DNA of 40,742 nucleotides, from contig DEYM01000087.1 of NCBI GenBank assembly GCA_002364555.1, positions 1 through 40,742 of the forward strand, in the 5' to 3' direction. Origin of the DNA: Phycisphaerales bacterium UBA3158 (GTDB lineage Bacteria > Planctomycetota > Phycisphaerae > Phycisphaerales > SM1A02). Under the pieces are notes generated by a model, which was not told the DNA's origin, did not search any database, and saw only the letters and a list, made by a program, of their open reading frames with translations. Positions within the stretch are counted from its first letter, which is position 1, and the number at the start of each line of letters is the position of its first letter. A program made the translations under genes and the position numbers. Below, piece after piece: positions 16,706 to 24,886 of the stretch.

Positions 16706-17347
16706 ATGACTCGGAAATTCTTCACTGGCACCTCGATTCTGGCTGCTTCACTGATGGCCTTCACACTCGTTGGATGTGATGATTCAAAGAAGCCAATTGA
16801 TACGGATCCAGAAGCACCACAGCCACCACCGGAAAACGACGAGGTCAACTCCGCCAAGGCGACACCTGCAGCAGAACCAGTCGAGGTGGTCATGGTCGTC
16901 GAGCCCGACTTCGATACGGCGACACTTCCTGGAATCGCCAGTCGAACATGGCAGGAGACTCCTGGTGGCTCATGGTTCGCCACGGTCATGCCCGGCAGAG
17001 GACAGTCGGTCGATTCGGATACCGGAACGGTCACCGTCTCGATGTCCATGTGGACGGAGGATGGAACCGAAGTACTCACACTTCAGGAAGGTGGGCGTGA
17101 TCTCGTATTGCCAATCGGCACAGACATGTTTCCCGGATGGAATGAGACACTCGCTGGCATGAAGATCGGTGAGATGAGAAAGATCGCCGTTCCATGGGAA
17201 CAGACTCGTGGTGATGACGGGCAGGCGCTCATGCATACCGTCGAAGGCAGCGATGATCAGCAGATGTTGGTCGCCGACGTGAAGCTGATCGAGATCAATC
17301 CAACCGGAATGGCTCCCGATCAACCACTGGCGTCCGCGGGTTCCTGA
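16706..17347 (+). CDS. FKBP-type peptidyl-prolyl isomerase-like lipoprotein
   Basis: The 213-residue protein has a lipoprotein signal with lipobox LVGC (Cys24), followed by an acidic/Pro-rich tether to about residue 65. The C-terminal domain has FKBP order: a GTVTVSMSMWTEDGTEV strand, VLPIGTDMFPGWNETLAGMKIGEMRKIAVPWE (130s-160s), and a final strand MLVADVKLIEI. The first stretch corresponds to VxYxGxLxDG, and the second to the (P)LG...IxGWxExLxGMkxGexrkixIP core. The FKBP domain catalyses proline cis-trans isomerisation and assists folding. Several aromatic pocket residues seem altered, so activity is uncertain. AAGGAGG precedes the ATG by 7 nt. It is lipid-anchored facing the periplasm. It lies 60 bp upstream of the M3 oligopeptidase gene on the same strand, possibly cotranscribed. 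Confidence 0.8.
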   Translation: MTRKFFTGTSILAASLMAFTLVGCDDSKKPIDTDPEAPQPPPENDEVNSAKATPAAEPVEVVMVVEPDFDTATLPGIASRTWQETPGGSWFATVMPGRGQSVDSDTGTVTVSMSMWTEDGTEVLTLQEGGRDLVLPIGTDMFPGWNETLAGMKIGEMRKIAVPWEQTRGDDGQALMHTVEGSDDQQMLVADVKLIEINPTGMAPDQPLASAGS

Positions 17348-17407
17348 CTGAGCCGTCGGCTACCATGAGGAGCTTCGGCCTTGATCGGCCGTCCATGAAG
17401 GAGCTCC

Positions 17408-19459
17408 TTGATGATCAACCGATTGATTGCATCCGCCCTCTGCCCGATCCTGTGTCTCGTGCTGACAGTGGATCTGATCGGAGCGCCGCGCGTTCCGCAG
17501 ACCACTGGAGAACTGCAGACCAGATACGACGCCGCCATCGATGAGGCCAATCAGGCCATCGAGGCCATCGTCGCGGTGCCCGACGACCAGCGAACGTACG
17601 AGAACACGATTCTGGCCATGGATGACATGAATGCCAGACTTGATGCGTCGATCGGAATGCTTCTGTTCATGGCCTATGTGCATCCCGATCCGGATATGCG
17701 CGATGTCTCCCGCACCGCCTATCAGGACTACAGCAACTGGTACGTCATGCTCGGCAAGCGACCGGATCTCTATGAGGCGGTCCAATCCTTCAGTTCCACC
17801 GATCCAGTGCTCGAAGGGGAACACGCCAGGCTGCTGGAATACACGTTGCGAGACTATCGACGTGCCGGCATGGAACTGACGCCCGAAGTCCGATCCGAAC
17901 TCACCGAGGTCGAGAAGGAGATCAACAGACTCTCGATCGAGTTCGACAAGAACATCAGTGCCGATGAAACAGTCGTCTTCGTCACCCGTGATGAACTCAA
18001 GGGGATGCCGAAGGACTGGATCGACGGTCTCCAGCAGATCAACGGTCTGTACGTGGTCGGCATGGACACACCCACGATCGTGAGGGTTCTGGATCAGGCT
18101 CCGAACGGACAGACGCGCCAGAAGGTGTGGATGGCGAGGAAGCGGAGAGCGAAGAAGAACGTCTCCATCCTTGAAAAACTTGTTGAGCTCAGGGCCAGGC
18201 AGGCCGCGCTTCTGGGCTATGCCCACGCCTCCGACTTCGAGAACGAGGTCCGCATGTCGGGTGATGCCCAGACCGTGGCGGAATTCTACGAGCGTCTTCA
18301 GCCGATGCTGCGAGGCAAGGCGGAGAAGGACCACGCTCTTCTTCTCGAAGCGAAGCGCGCCGATGTGGGGGATCCCCGGGCGAAACTGGATCCATGGGAT
18401 TTCGGCTACTACATGGAACGAATCCGGGAACGCGACTATGACGTCGATTCAACGCTCGTGAGCGAGTATTTCCCCTTCGATAAGGTCCGCGATGGTCTGT
18501 TCGAGATCACCCAGCGAATCTACGGAATCGACTACGTGTCAAAGGATGCGCCGACCGATGCGCCGCTGTGGCACGAAGACGTGGAATACTTCGAGGTGAT
18601 CGATCGTGCTTCCGGGGACAAGCTCGGCGAATTCTTCATGGACATGTATCCACGTCCTGAAGACGAGAAATACGGACATGCCGCACAATGGGGTCTCGTC
18701 TCACGCAAGGCATGGACTCCCAACGCCGTCCAGACTCCTGTCGCGGCGCTGGTATGCAACTTCCCCAAGCCGACCGGTGACAAGCCGAGCCTGCTGACGC
18801 ACGATCAGGCAGAGACCTTCTTCCACGAGTTTGGCCACTGCCTCCATACGATCCTCACCGAATCGGAGACGGCTCGATTCGCCGGCACGAGCGTCGAGCG
18901 AGATTTCGTCGAGGCGCCGTCCCAGATGTTCGAGGCATGGGTATGGTCGCCGGAGACCCTTCCGATGCTCAGTGGACATTATGAAACAGGCGAGCAGCTA
19001 CCTCCCGACATGCTCGAGAGGATGATCGAGGCCAAGACGCTCTGCTCGGGGATGCTCGACGAGAACCAGGTCTTCTACGGCATGAGCGATCAGGCGTTCC
19101 ACACGAGTGCGGATGGTGTCGTCGACACCACGCAGGTCGGCAAGGATCTCTATGAACAGTGCACGTTGTTCGATCCGGTCGATGGCACCTGGTTCCAGGC
19201 ATCCTTCGGACACCTCACCGGCTATCAGGGCGGGTACTACGGCTATCTGTGGTCCAAGGTGTTCGCCAAGGACATGGAGCAGCGTTTCGAGACGCTGGGC
19301 ATGCTGGATCCCGAGGCCGGCGCGTACTACCGGAAGCATGTTCTTGGCCGAGGCGGTACGGTCGATGCATCGGTGATGCTGCGGGACTATCTAGGACGCG
19401 AGCCGAGCATGGATGCCTACATTCGAAGCATCGGTCTGGATCCTGATGAGATGAAGTAG
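17408..19459 (+). CDS. M3-family zinc oligopeptidase (thimet/oligopeptidase A-like), exported
   Basis: The 683-residue protein has a signal peptide (MMINRLIASALCPILCLVLTV) and the length and helical character of M3 oligopeptidases, which cut short peptides in a deep channel. The zinc motif is HEFGH (473-477, FFHEFGHCLH), and the third ligand Glu lies in the conserved FVEAPSQMFEAW segment 25-30 residues later. The C-terminal substrate-binding region contains YQGGYYGYLWSKVFAKDM, matching the GxxAxYYxYLWS motif. GAAGGAG stands 8 nt before the ATG. The export signal distinguishes it from cytosolic relatives, so it probably degrades peptides in the periplasm. It converges on corA, and the two stops lie in one inverted repeat. 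The ATG at 17411 is an equally good alternative. Confidence 0.92.
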   Translation: MMINRLIASALCPILCLVLTVDLIGAPRVPQTTGELQTRYDAAIDEANQAIEAIVAVPDDQRTYENTILAMDDMNARLDASIGMLLFMAYVHPDPDMRDVSRTAYQDYSNWYVMLGKRPDLYEAVQSFSSTDPVLEGEHARLLEYTLRDYRRAGMELTPEVRSELTEVEKEINRLSIEFDKNISADETVVFVTRDELKGMPKDWIDGLQQINGLYVVGMDTPTIVRVLDQAPNGQTRQKVWMARKRRAKKNVSILEKLVELRARQAALLGYAHASDFENEVRMSGDAQTVAEFYERLQPMLRGKAEKDHALLLEAKRADVGDPRAKLDPWDFGYYMERIRERDYDVDSTLVSEYFPFDKVRDGLFEITQRIYGIDYVSKDAPTDAPLWHEDVEYFEVIDRASGDKLGEFFMDMYPRPEDEKYGHAAQWGLVSRKAWTPNAVQTPVAALVCNFPKPTGDKPSLLTHDQAETFFHEFGHCLHTILTESETARFAGTSVERDFVEAPSQMFEAWVWSPETLPMLSGHYETGEQLPPDMLERMIEAKTLCSGMLDENQVFYGMSDQAFHTSADGVVDTTQVGKDLYEQCTLFDPVDGTWFQASFGHLTGYQGGYYGYLWSKVFAKDMEQRFETLGMLDPEAGAYYRKHVLGRGGTVDASVMLRDYLGREPSMDAYIRSIGLDPDEMK

Positions 19460-19474
19460 TCCAGTTTGGACTAC
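19456..19474. terminator. Inverted repeat enclosing both convergent TAG stops
   Basis: GTAGTCCA (19456-19463), loop GTT, TGGACTAC (19467-19474) is a perfect 8-bp stem. The plus-strand TAG of the oligopeptidase and the minus-strand TAG of corA lie in the two arms. It is a candidate bidirectional terminator without a T-run. Confidence 0.5.
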
Positions 19475-20589
19475 AACCACTTTCTCCACCAGAACAGACC
19501 GAGCATTCCCAGACCGAGGAAGCAGCAGGCCGCCACGAAGACCGTGAAGGCCGATCCGCTGTCCTGTCCGGGAAGTGATTTGGTGAAGTTCATACCAAAG
19601 ACGCCACTGAGGAACGAGAGCGGGATGAAGATCGTGGCGATGATCGTCAACACCTTCATCACCTCGTTCATCTTGTTGCTCATCATGTTCATATGGATGT
19701 CGAGGATGGCGGTGATGGCATCGCGATAGGTCTCGAGCATGTCCGCGATGTGGATGCAGTGATCGTAGACGTCTCGCAGGTACAGGGCGGTATCGTCTCC
19801 GATGACCGACTGGGATTCGGTCTGCAGCGACTTGAGCGACAGCAGCATCTCCCGCATCGGCCAGATTTCCCTTCGGAGAATCATCAATGAACGCTTGAAG
19901 TCATGGATGCTGATCATGTTCTCCGCGCTTGGATCATCGAGGACGCATTCATCCAGCTTCTCCAGCTGGTCGCCCATGTGCTCCAGCACGGGGAACAACT
20001 GGTCGACTGCCTGGTCGAGCAGGCAGTACATGAGAAAGTCGCCTTTGCATGAACGCAGTCTGCTGGAGGGAACCTTCAGACGATCCTGTATCCGATCGAC
20101 GGTGGCTTCCTCGTATTCCTGAAAGGAGACGACCAGCTTCTTGCTGGCGAAGATGGACAGCTGCTGACTTCTCACCCTCTTCTCATGCATGCTGGGCGCC
20201 GATGCGATCACCGCCAGATAGGAATGCTTCTTGTCTTCGGTGTAGGTGTCGACCTTCGGCCTCTGGGGAATCTGGATGAGATCCTCGAGCGCAAGCGGAT
20301 GAAAATGGTATCGCTCGCCAAGTGCATGGAGGAATTCGGCATCGGGGGTTCCGATGACCCGAATCCATCTGACATGACTGCACTCGGGTCTTGGTGCCGA
20401 GAAAAAGGCGTTGATGTCCGTGATGGATTGCTCGACGATTCCATCCGGCCCGTAGTCGATGCAGGTTTTTCGGCACACCGTCTTTCCAGACTGGTCGCCG
20501 GATTCCTTCGGGGGATCCTTGATCTTTTCGGGATACCCCTGGGAATGGGCGTGGTGAAGTGGTTTCTTGAGCCTGCTGATGATGCTCAT
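19471..20589 (-). CDS. corA: CorA-family magnesium/cobalt transporter
   Basis: CorA forms a pentameric inner-membrane channel for Mg2+, and in some species Co2+ or Ni2+. The 372-residue protein has a large cytoplasmic N-terminal domain, a long helical stalk (about 200-300), and two C-terminal membrane segments. The first ends in the selectivity motif GMN (332-334, in FLSGVFGMNF), and the second spans VFVAACCFLGLGMLGLFWW. The positive C-terminus (RKWL) is typical. The periplasmic loop after GMN is FTKSLPGQDSGS. GAGG lies 9 nt before the ATG. It is a single gene divergent from an unknown anchored protein. Metal preference cannot be read from the sequence. Confidence 0.95.
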   Translation of the reverse strand: MSIISRLKKPLHHAHSQGYPEKIKDPPKESGDQSGKTVCRKTCIDYGPDGIVEQSITDINAFFSAPRPECSHVRWIRVIGTPDAEFLHALGERYHFHPLALEDLIQIPQRPKVDTYTEDKKHSYLAVIASAPSMHEKRVRSQQLSIFASKKLVVSFQEYEEATVDRIQDRLKVPSSRLRSCKGDFLMYCLLDQAVDQLFPVLEHMGDQLEKLDECVLDDPSAENMISIHDFKRSLMILRREIWPMREMLLSLKSLQTESQSVIGDDTALYLRDVYDHCIHIADMLETYRDAITAILDIHMNMMSNKMNEVMKVLTIIATIFIPLSFLSGVFGMNFTKSLPGQDSGSAFTVFVAACCFLGLGMLGLFWWRKWL

Positions 20590-20664
20590 GATCGTTGACC
20601 TCTATGGGAAAAACACGTCGAGTTTGATGCTGGAGGACTCACGATCTCCGGCACGCATGGAGGG

Positions 20665-20670
20665 TACCAT
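20665..20670 (+). promoter_or_regulatory. -10-like box for a probably leaderless transcript
   Basis: TACCAT followed by CCTGCA and then the ATG at 20677. The 6-nt distance matches the coaD arrangement. No Shine-Dalgarno sequence fits in between. Confidence 0.4.
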
Positions 20671-20676
20671 CCTGCA

Positions 20677-21351
20677 ATGAAACCAATGAGGCGACAGATC
20701 CCCAGACTCCTGATCGCCCTGGGCGTTCTTCTTCTGACCATTGGTTTGCTGATTTTCTGGCCTCAGGGCTGGTTTGATCCCGTTGGCAAGGATGATCCCG
20801 CTCGAGTTCAGCTGGGTGAGCAGGTGGAGTTCAGGCTGCTTGAGGAACTCCAGAAGATTCGACCTGACGGTGAATTCTGGCGGCTGAAAATAACGGATGA
20901 AGCCATCAACGCCTGGCTGGCGACACGGCTGCGTTCCTGGATGAATCATCAGGATGCCCCCTGGCCACAGGGATTGTCGGTTCCTCAGATCCATTTTTCC
21001 AGAAGTGGTATTGACCTGGGCATCTCGATTGAAGGCACTGCCGGTGGTTTTCCATTGATATTGGGTTTTCGACCGACTCTGACCGAGGGTCGATTCCGGC
21101 TGCAACCCGGGTGGGTCCGAATCGGTCGGCTTCCGATCCCATTTGCCAGAACTGCACTCGATTCACGGCTTGAGGATTTGATTCCGAGATTGGAGGGTCC
21201 AGTATCAACCCTCATTTCCGCCCTTCTGGACGAGGCCGCCATGGAGGCGGTGGTGCCACTGGTGGATGGTCGTTCTGTCGCCATATCCGGCTTCAGACTG
21301 GGCTCGGGATGGATGATTCTTCAGGCGGTCACCAGGCCTGCTTCCCGATGA
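20677..21351 (+). CDS. Membrane-anchored protein of unknown function
   Basis: The 224-residue protein begins with a basic segment and one strong membrane helix (about residues 11-29, LLIALGVLLLTIGLLIFW). The remainder faces outward and is mixed alpha/beta. A segment around 75-90 (KITDEAINAWLATRLRSWM) recalls the 'sE.elNawL' start of lipid-associated or DUF2140-like exported domains, and later strands alternate hydrophobic residues (IHFSRSGIDLGISIEG). I do not recognise the family with confidence. The start is set by a TACCAT box 6 nt upstream and suits the membrane helix. It lies 54 bp before nuoG and might share transcription with it, although nuoG has its own candidate -10. Confidence 0.75.
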   Translation: MKPMRRQIPRLLIALGVLLLTIGLLIFWPQGWFDPVGKDDPARVQLGEQVEFRLLEELQKIRPDGEFWRLKITDEAINAWLATRLRSWMNHQDAPWPQGLSVPQIHFSRSGIDLGISIEGTAGGFPLILGFRPTLTEGRFRLQPGWVRIGRLPIPFARTALDSRLEDLIPRLEGPVSTLISALLDEAAMEAVVPLVDGRSVAISGFRLGSGWMILQAVTRPASR

Positions 21352-21405
21352 ATGTGATTCGGTGCTTGCGGGAGGCCACGTCTGTTTACTAGCATGAGCG
21401 GTTCA

Positions 21406-23052
21406 ATGCCCAGTATCACCATCAATGGCAAGCCAGCCGACTTCGAAGAAGGGCAATCCATCCTTGAAGTCGCGCTCGAACAGGAGCAGGAGATTCCGCA
21501 TTACTGCTGGCATCCCGGGCTGTCCGTGGTTGCCAACTGCCGAATCTGCCTTGCTGAAGTCTGGGCCCCCAATCCAAGAAACGACGGCAAGCTGGAGGCG
21601 ATGCCCAAGCTGATGCCGACCTGTCAGACGCCGGCTCAGGACGGCCAGGTCATCTATACGGACTCTCCCAAGGCGGTCGCCAATCAGCGTTCGGTCATGG
21701 AACTGCTGCTGATCAACCATCCGGTCGACTGCCCCGTCTGCGATCAGGCTGGTGAGTGCTACCTTCAGGATTATGCCTATCGGTATGGTCGCGCAACCAG
21801 CCGTTTCGAGGAAGAGAAGATCAAGCAGCCCAAGAAGGACATCGGTCCCCATGTTCTGCTGTACGGCGATCGGTGCATCATGTGCACGCGTTGTGTCCGC
21901 TTCACCCGTGAGGTCACCGGAACCGGTGAACTGATGGTTCAGGGTCGTGGTGCCATGGAGGAGATCGATGTCTTCCCGGGCCGTGGTCTGGACAACGAAC
22001 TCAGTGGCAACGTCGTCGATATCTGTCCAGTCGGGGCATTGCTCGACAAGGATTTCCTGTTCGCTCAACGTGTATGGTTCCTGACCCGTACGCCATCCAT
22101 CGATGGCATAACCGCATCAGGCGACAACATCAGCGTCGAGCACAACAAGGGATCGGTGTACCGGCTCAAGCCTCGTACCAATGAATCGATCAACAAATGG
22201 TGGATCTCGGATGAGATCCGCTACGGATGGAAGTTCATCCACGATGACAATCGTCACAGAATTCCAGTGATCCGAAATCAAGATCACTTTGAAATGCCCC
22301 AGGCGGCACAGGCGTGGAATGAATCCATGGCACGTGCACTGGAAGGACTCGACTCCTCCGGTCGTCTGGCGTTGATGGTTTCACCAATGCTCTCCAGTGA
22401 GGATGCCTGGCATCTTGCCAAGCTGGCTCTGGCCATCGATCCCGAGGCGATTCTCTCGGTTGGACCAGTGCCCTTCGACGGTGAGGACAAGACATTCCCC
22501 GGTGGGTACACGATCCGTGCCGAGAAGGCTCCCAATGCCCGCGGCGTTCGTCGTGTTCTTGAAGCCCTCTCGAAGAGTGTTCTTGATTCGGCCGCGATGG
22601 AGCAGAAGCTCGCATCCGACGAATCGATCGATCGACTCGTCGTCACCGGCAACTATCCAAGCGAATGGGTGACACCGAATCTGGCAGCGGCCATCGGCCC
22701 CGATCGATTCGTGCTGCTTCTCGACACGCTTCCAAATGCACTGAAGGAACGTGCCGATGTGTTGTTGCCATCAGCCACCTGGGTCGAGAAGGCGGGCACC
22801 TTCGAAAATGCCGACGGCATTCTTCAAAGCTTCGAAAGAGCCATTCAACCTGTCGACTACTGCAAGAGCGAATCGCAGATAGCGATCGAACTGCTGGCGA
22901 TGATCAATGATCAAAGACCCTCACAGTTCAATGCGGCCGTGACTCGCCAGGCAATGGCGGCTCATGCGGCCTTGGATCGATTCGTTTCCGGAGTCAGCCT
23001 TCCCAAGGTTCCGATGGCCATCGAATCGGACATGAACTTCGTGGAACTCTGA
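21406..23052 (+). CDS. nuoG: NADH-quinone oxidoreductase subunit G
   Basis: NuoG carries several iron-sulphur clusters in the peripheral arm of complex I. With this start the product has 548 residues, short for NuoG. An ATG 12 bp upstream is possible, but MPSITINGKP matches the usual N-terminus and TTTACT at 21385-21390 would start RNA after the earlier ATG. A 2Fe-2S domain has Cys34, 45, 48 and 73. Next comes the His/Cys box HPVDCPVCDQAGECYLQDY, and then CIMCTRC plus VDICPVGAL for a 4Fe-4S cluster. The extra N7 cluster motif is not seen. Beyond residue 220 is a molybdopterin-oxidoreductase-like domain that is catalytically empty in this family. nuoD/E/F lie 8 kb away, so the operon is split. 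The last 91 bp overlap an antisense gene. Confidence 0.95.
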   Translation: MPSITINGKPADFEEGQSILEVALEQEQEIPHYCWHPGLSVVANCRICLAEVWAPNPRNDGKLEAMPKLMPTCQTPAQDGQVIYTDSPKAVANQRSVMELLLINHPVDCPVCDQAGECYLQDYAYRYGRATSRFEEEKIKQPKKDIGPHVLLYGDRCIMCTRCVRFTREVTGTGELMVQGRGAMEEIDVFPGRGLDNELSGNVVDICPVGALLDKDFLFAQRVWFLTRTPSIDGITASGDNISVEHNKGSVYRLKPRTNESINKWWISDEIRYGWKFIHDDNRHRIPVIRNQDHFEMPQAAQAWNESMARALEGLDSSGRLALMVSPMLSSEDAWHLAKLALAIDPEAILSVGPVPFDGEDKTFPGGYTIRAEKAPNARGVRRVLEALSKSVLDSAAMEQKLASDESIDRLVVTGNYPSEWVTPNLAAAIGPDRFVLLLDTLPNALKERADVLLPSATWVEKAGTFENADGILQSFERAIQPVDYCKSESQIAIELLAMINDQRPSQFNAAVTRQAMAAHAALDRFVSGVSLPKVPMAIESDMNFVEL

Positions 23053-23447
23053 TTCTCCACAGCACCGGACAAGTCAGTGGACACACCAGATGGATGAAGG
23101 GCTCCCATCGAGGCCATCCATGCAGGTAGAAGAATCAGAAGTCCAACAGCTGGCGCCATCAGGACCACCGTGAGCGCACCGCTCCTCATGGAGGGATCGA
23201 CTGCCGGACTCATCGACAGATAGCCACCCACCAGCATGGTCATCGCCAGGGCGGATGTGGTCGCGATCGTCTTGCCACGAGTGGAGACGAGACAGGAGAT
23301 GGGCAGCACGATGGCAAGCAGCAGTGCGGCCGAGGGGTCTCCAAGCACAAGGAGCATGATTCCAGCGGACAGCACGAGGCTCGTGTACCAGGCGACTGAA
23401 AACAGTCTCATGAACCGTGGGTGTCGAGATGGGCAGGGAAGTGCCAT
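22962..23447 (-). CDS. Small multi-pass membrane protein, unknown
   Basis: The 161-residue frame has four clear hydrophobic segments (about 16-36, 40-55, 61-80, 90-112) joined by short loops such as STRGK. That is far more hydrophobic than a chance antisense frame should be. The C-terminal 30 residues are antisense to the end of nuoG. The ATG lacks a good ribosome site; a GTG at 23471 and an ATG at 23411 are alternatives. It is the last gene of a leftward run after pyrB and the FliN-like gene. The repeated small/hydrophobic composition recalls conserved but uncharacterised integral membrane proteins. No function is proposed. Confidence 0.55.
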   Translation of the reverse strand: MALPCPSRHPRFMRLFSVAWYTSLVLSAGIMLLVLGDPSAALLLAIVLPISCLVSTRGKTIATTSALAMTMLVGGYLSMSPAVDPSMRSGALTVVLMAPAVGLLILLPAWMASMGALHPSGVSTDLSGAVENQSSTKFMSDSMAIGTLGRLTPETNRSKAA

Positions 23448-23558
23448 GTAGTTTGATTCGGTCAGGTCCACCCGGCGGCTGCGATGAACCCGCCGGAATG
23501 GGACCGATGGCCTTATTGTGGCCGGAATAATCGGAACTTCCCGTTGGAAGCCGATTCA

Positions 23559-23807
23559 TCAACCCTGATCAAGGCCCCGATAGCTGGTTATCTCCACACC
23601 GAAATTCTCACCGACCTTCACGGCACGCCCCTTGGCGATGACGGAGGCGTTGACCATGATGTCCAGATCCTCATCGGGTCGCTTTGGAAGCTCGATGATG
23701 GACCCAGGTTGCAGGTGGGTGATCTCCTGCAACGCGGTCGATTTGGAGGCGATTCGAACCGTGATTGGAATGGGGAGCTGTTCGCTGGCGTTCTTGGGTG
23801 AGCTCAT
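23559..23807 (-). CDS. FliN/SpoA-domain protein (flagellar motor switch-like)
   Basis: The 82-residue product is essentially one SpoA (FliM/FliN C-terminal) domain. It contains PIPITVRIASKSTALQEI, then HLQPGSIIELPKRPDEDLDI, then VNASVIAKGRAVKVGENFGV. This matches the FliN pattern 'v.Lg....l.e.l.L..GsviEl.k...epvdi.vN..lia.GevVvv..nfGvrI'. FliN builds the rotor C-ring and binds CheY-P or export components. The ATG is preferred over an in-frame TTG 18 bp upstream. No other flagellar gene is nearby: it lies 45 bp downstream of pyrB. It may be a genuine FliN outside its operon, or a SpoA domain serving another complex. The domain call is confident, the flagellar role less so. Confidence 0.82.
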   Translation of the reverse strand: MSSPKNASEQLPIPITVRIASKSTALQEITHLQPGSIIELPKRPDEDLDIMVNASVIAKGRAVKVGENFGVEITSYRGLDQG

Positions 23808-23852
23808 GGAGTTCTTATCGGGCAATAGGGTTGTGTAAGGTGAACTTGAGCT

Positions 23853-24815
23853 TCAGGAGCTCGAACCCCTCAACAACCCCTGGAGGGCCGCCATTCGGAC
23901 GGCTACACCGCAGGTCACCTGATCGAGGATCAGACTTCTGGGTCCGTCGGCAACTTCAGGGTCGATTTCAATGCCTCTGTTGATCGGTCCCGGATGCAGC
24001 ACCGGCACACCCTCTCGCAGTTGAGCGGCTCGATTCAGGTCGAGGCCGAACTGCCGGGTGTAGTGTTCGTCGATCACCTCGCCATCGTGACGTTCAAACT
24101 GGACCCTGAGCATCATGATGGCGTCGATTTCATGAAGGACGGCATCCAGATCATGCTCGACCCGCAGGGTGCCCGAGCCGTCTCGACCGGACACCACGAG
24201 AGATTCCATCCGATCCGGAACCAGGGAAGGTGGGCCGACGAACACGACATTCGCACCCAATGTGGTCAGACCATGAGCATTGGATCGGGCGACTCGACTG
24301 TTGGCGATGTCGCCAACGATGGCGATGGTCAATCCGTCGAGGGTCTTCTTCTGGAAATGCTCCCGCAAGGCCAGCGCATCGAGGAGTCCCTGGGTGGGAT
24401 GTTCATGTCTGCCATCACCGGCATTGATCAGCGGTATGGAGACATGCTCCGAAATCAGCCGAGGTGCTCCTGATGCGGCGCATCTCATGACCATGGCATC
24501 GACGCCCATGGCCTGGATGTTCATGGCCGTATCCAGCAGACTCTCACCCTTGGCCGTGCTGGATGTGGATGCGTTGAGATCGAGTACCTCAGCCCCGATT
24601 CGCCGGGCCGCCATGGTGAAGCTCAGTTTCGTTCGAGTGCTGTTCTCGAAGAAGAGCGTTGCCACGGTACGTCCGGAAAACTCGCCGGTTCCGGAGGATC
24701 GGTTGCCGGCGATTGGAAGCAGCTCGGCGGCATCATCCAGCAGCGAGACCAGGCTGTTCCGGGAACAGCCTTCCAGTCCGAGAAGGTGACCTGTCTGATT
24801 CCAGTCCACTTGCAT
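23853..24815 (-). CDS. pyrB: Aspartate carbamoyltransferase catalytic subunit
   Basis: PyrB joins carbamoyl phosphate and L-aspartate to form N-carbamoyl-aspartate, the committed pyrimidine step. At 320 residues it has normal length. The carbamoyl-phosphate loop FFENSTRTKLSF has STRT at 59-62. The mobile loop is STAKGESLLDT, and HPTQ sits at 139-142. The aspartate-binding region includes MLRVQFERH and the C-terminal HPGPINRGIEI, where the Arg and Pro-rich loop bind aspartate. No pyrI or pyrC is adjacent. Leftward cotranscription with the FliN-like gene is likely (45-bp gap). A TATACT box 9 nt before the ATG suggests an almost leaderless message. Confidence 0.96.
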   Translation of the reverse strand: MQVDWNQTGHLLGLEGCSRNSLVSLLDDAAELLPIAGNRSSGTGEFSGRTVATLFFENSTRTKLSFTMAARRIGAEVLDLNASTSSTAKGESLLDTAMNIQAMGVDAMVMRCAASGAPRLISEHVSIPLINAGDGRHEHPTQGLLDALALREHFQKKTLDGLTIAIVGDIANSRVARSNAHGLTTLGANVVFVGPPSLVPDRMESLVVSGRDGSGTLRVEHDLDAVLHEIDAIMMLRVQFERHDGEVIDEHYTRQFGLDLNRAAQLREGVPVLHPGPINRGIEIDPEVADGPRSLILDQVTCGVAVRMAALQGLLRGSSS

Positions 24816-24824
24816 CTGGCGCGG

Positions 24825-24830
24825 AGTATA
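24825..24830 (-). promoter_or_regulatory. -10 box just before pyrB
   Basis: On the minus strand CTATATACT gives TATACT (or TATATA preceded by TGC, an extended -10). Only 9 nt separate TATACT from the pyrB ATG, so the 5' leader would be 0-4 nt and no attenuator or leader peptide can exist. Confidence 0.45.
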
Positions 24831-24886
24831 TAGCAGTCGGCCCGAATGATTCTCCAGGAGGACTCAGATACCCCTGGAAGTCACCA

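Noticed and set aside
17360..18334. 324-residue leftward open frame
   Set aside because: Antisense to the M3 oligopeptidase. Its His/Asp/Gly-rich composition reflects the complementary codons.
23751..23763. GATTCGAACC, similar to a tRNA T-arm on the minus strand
   Set aside because: It lies inside the FliN-like coding sequence, and no acceptor, D or anticodon stems surround it.
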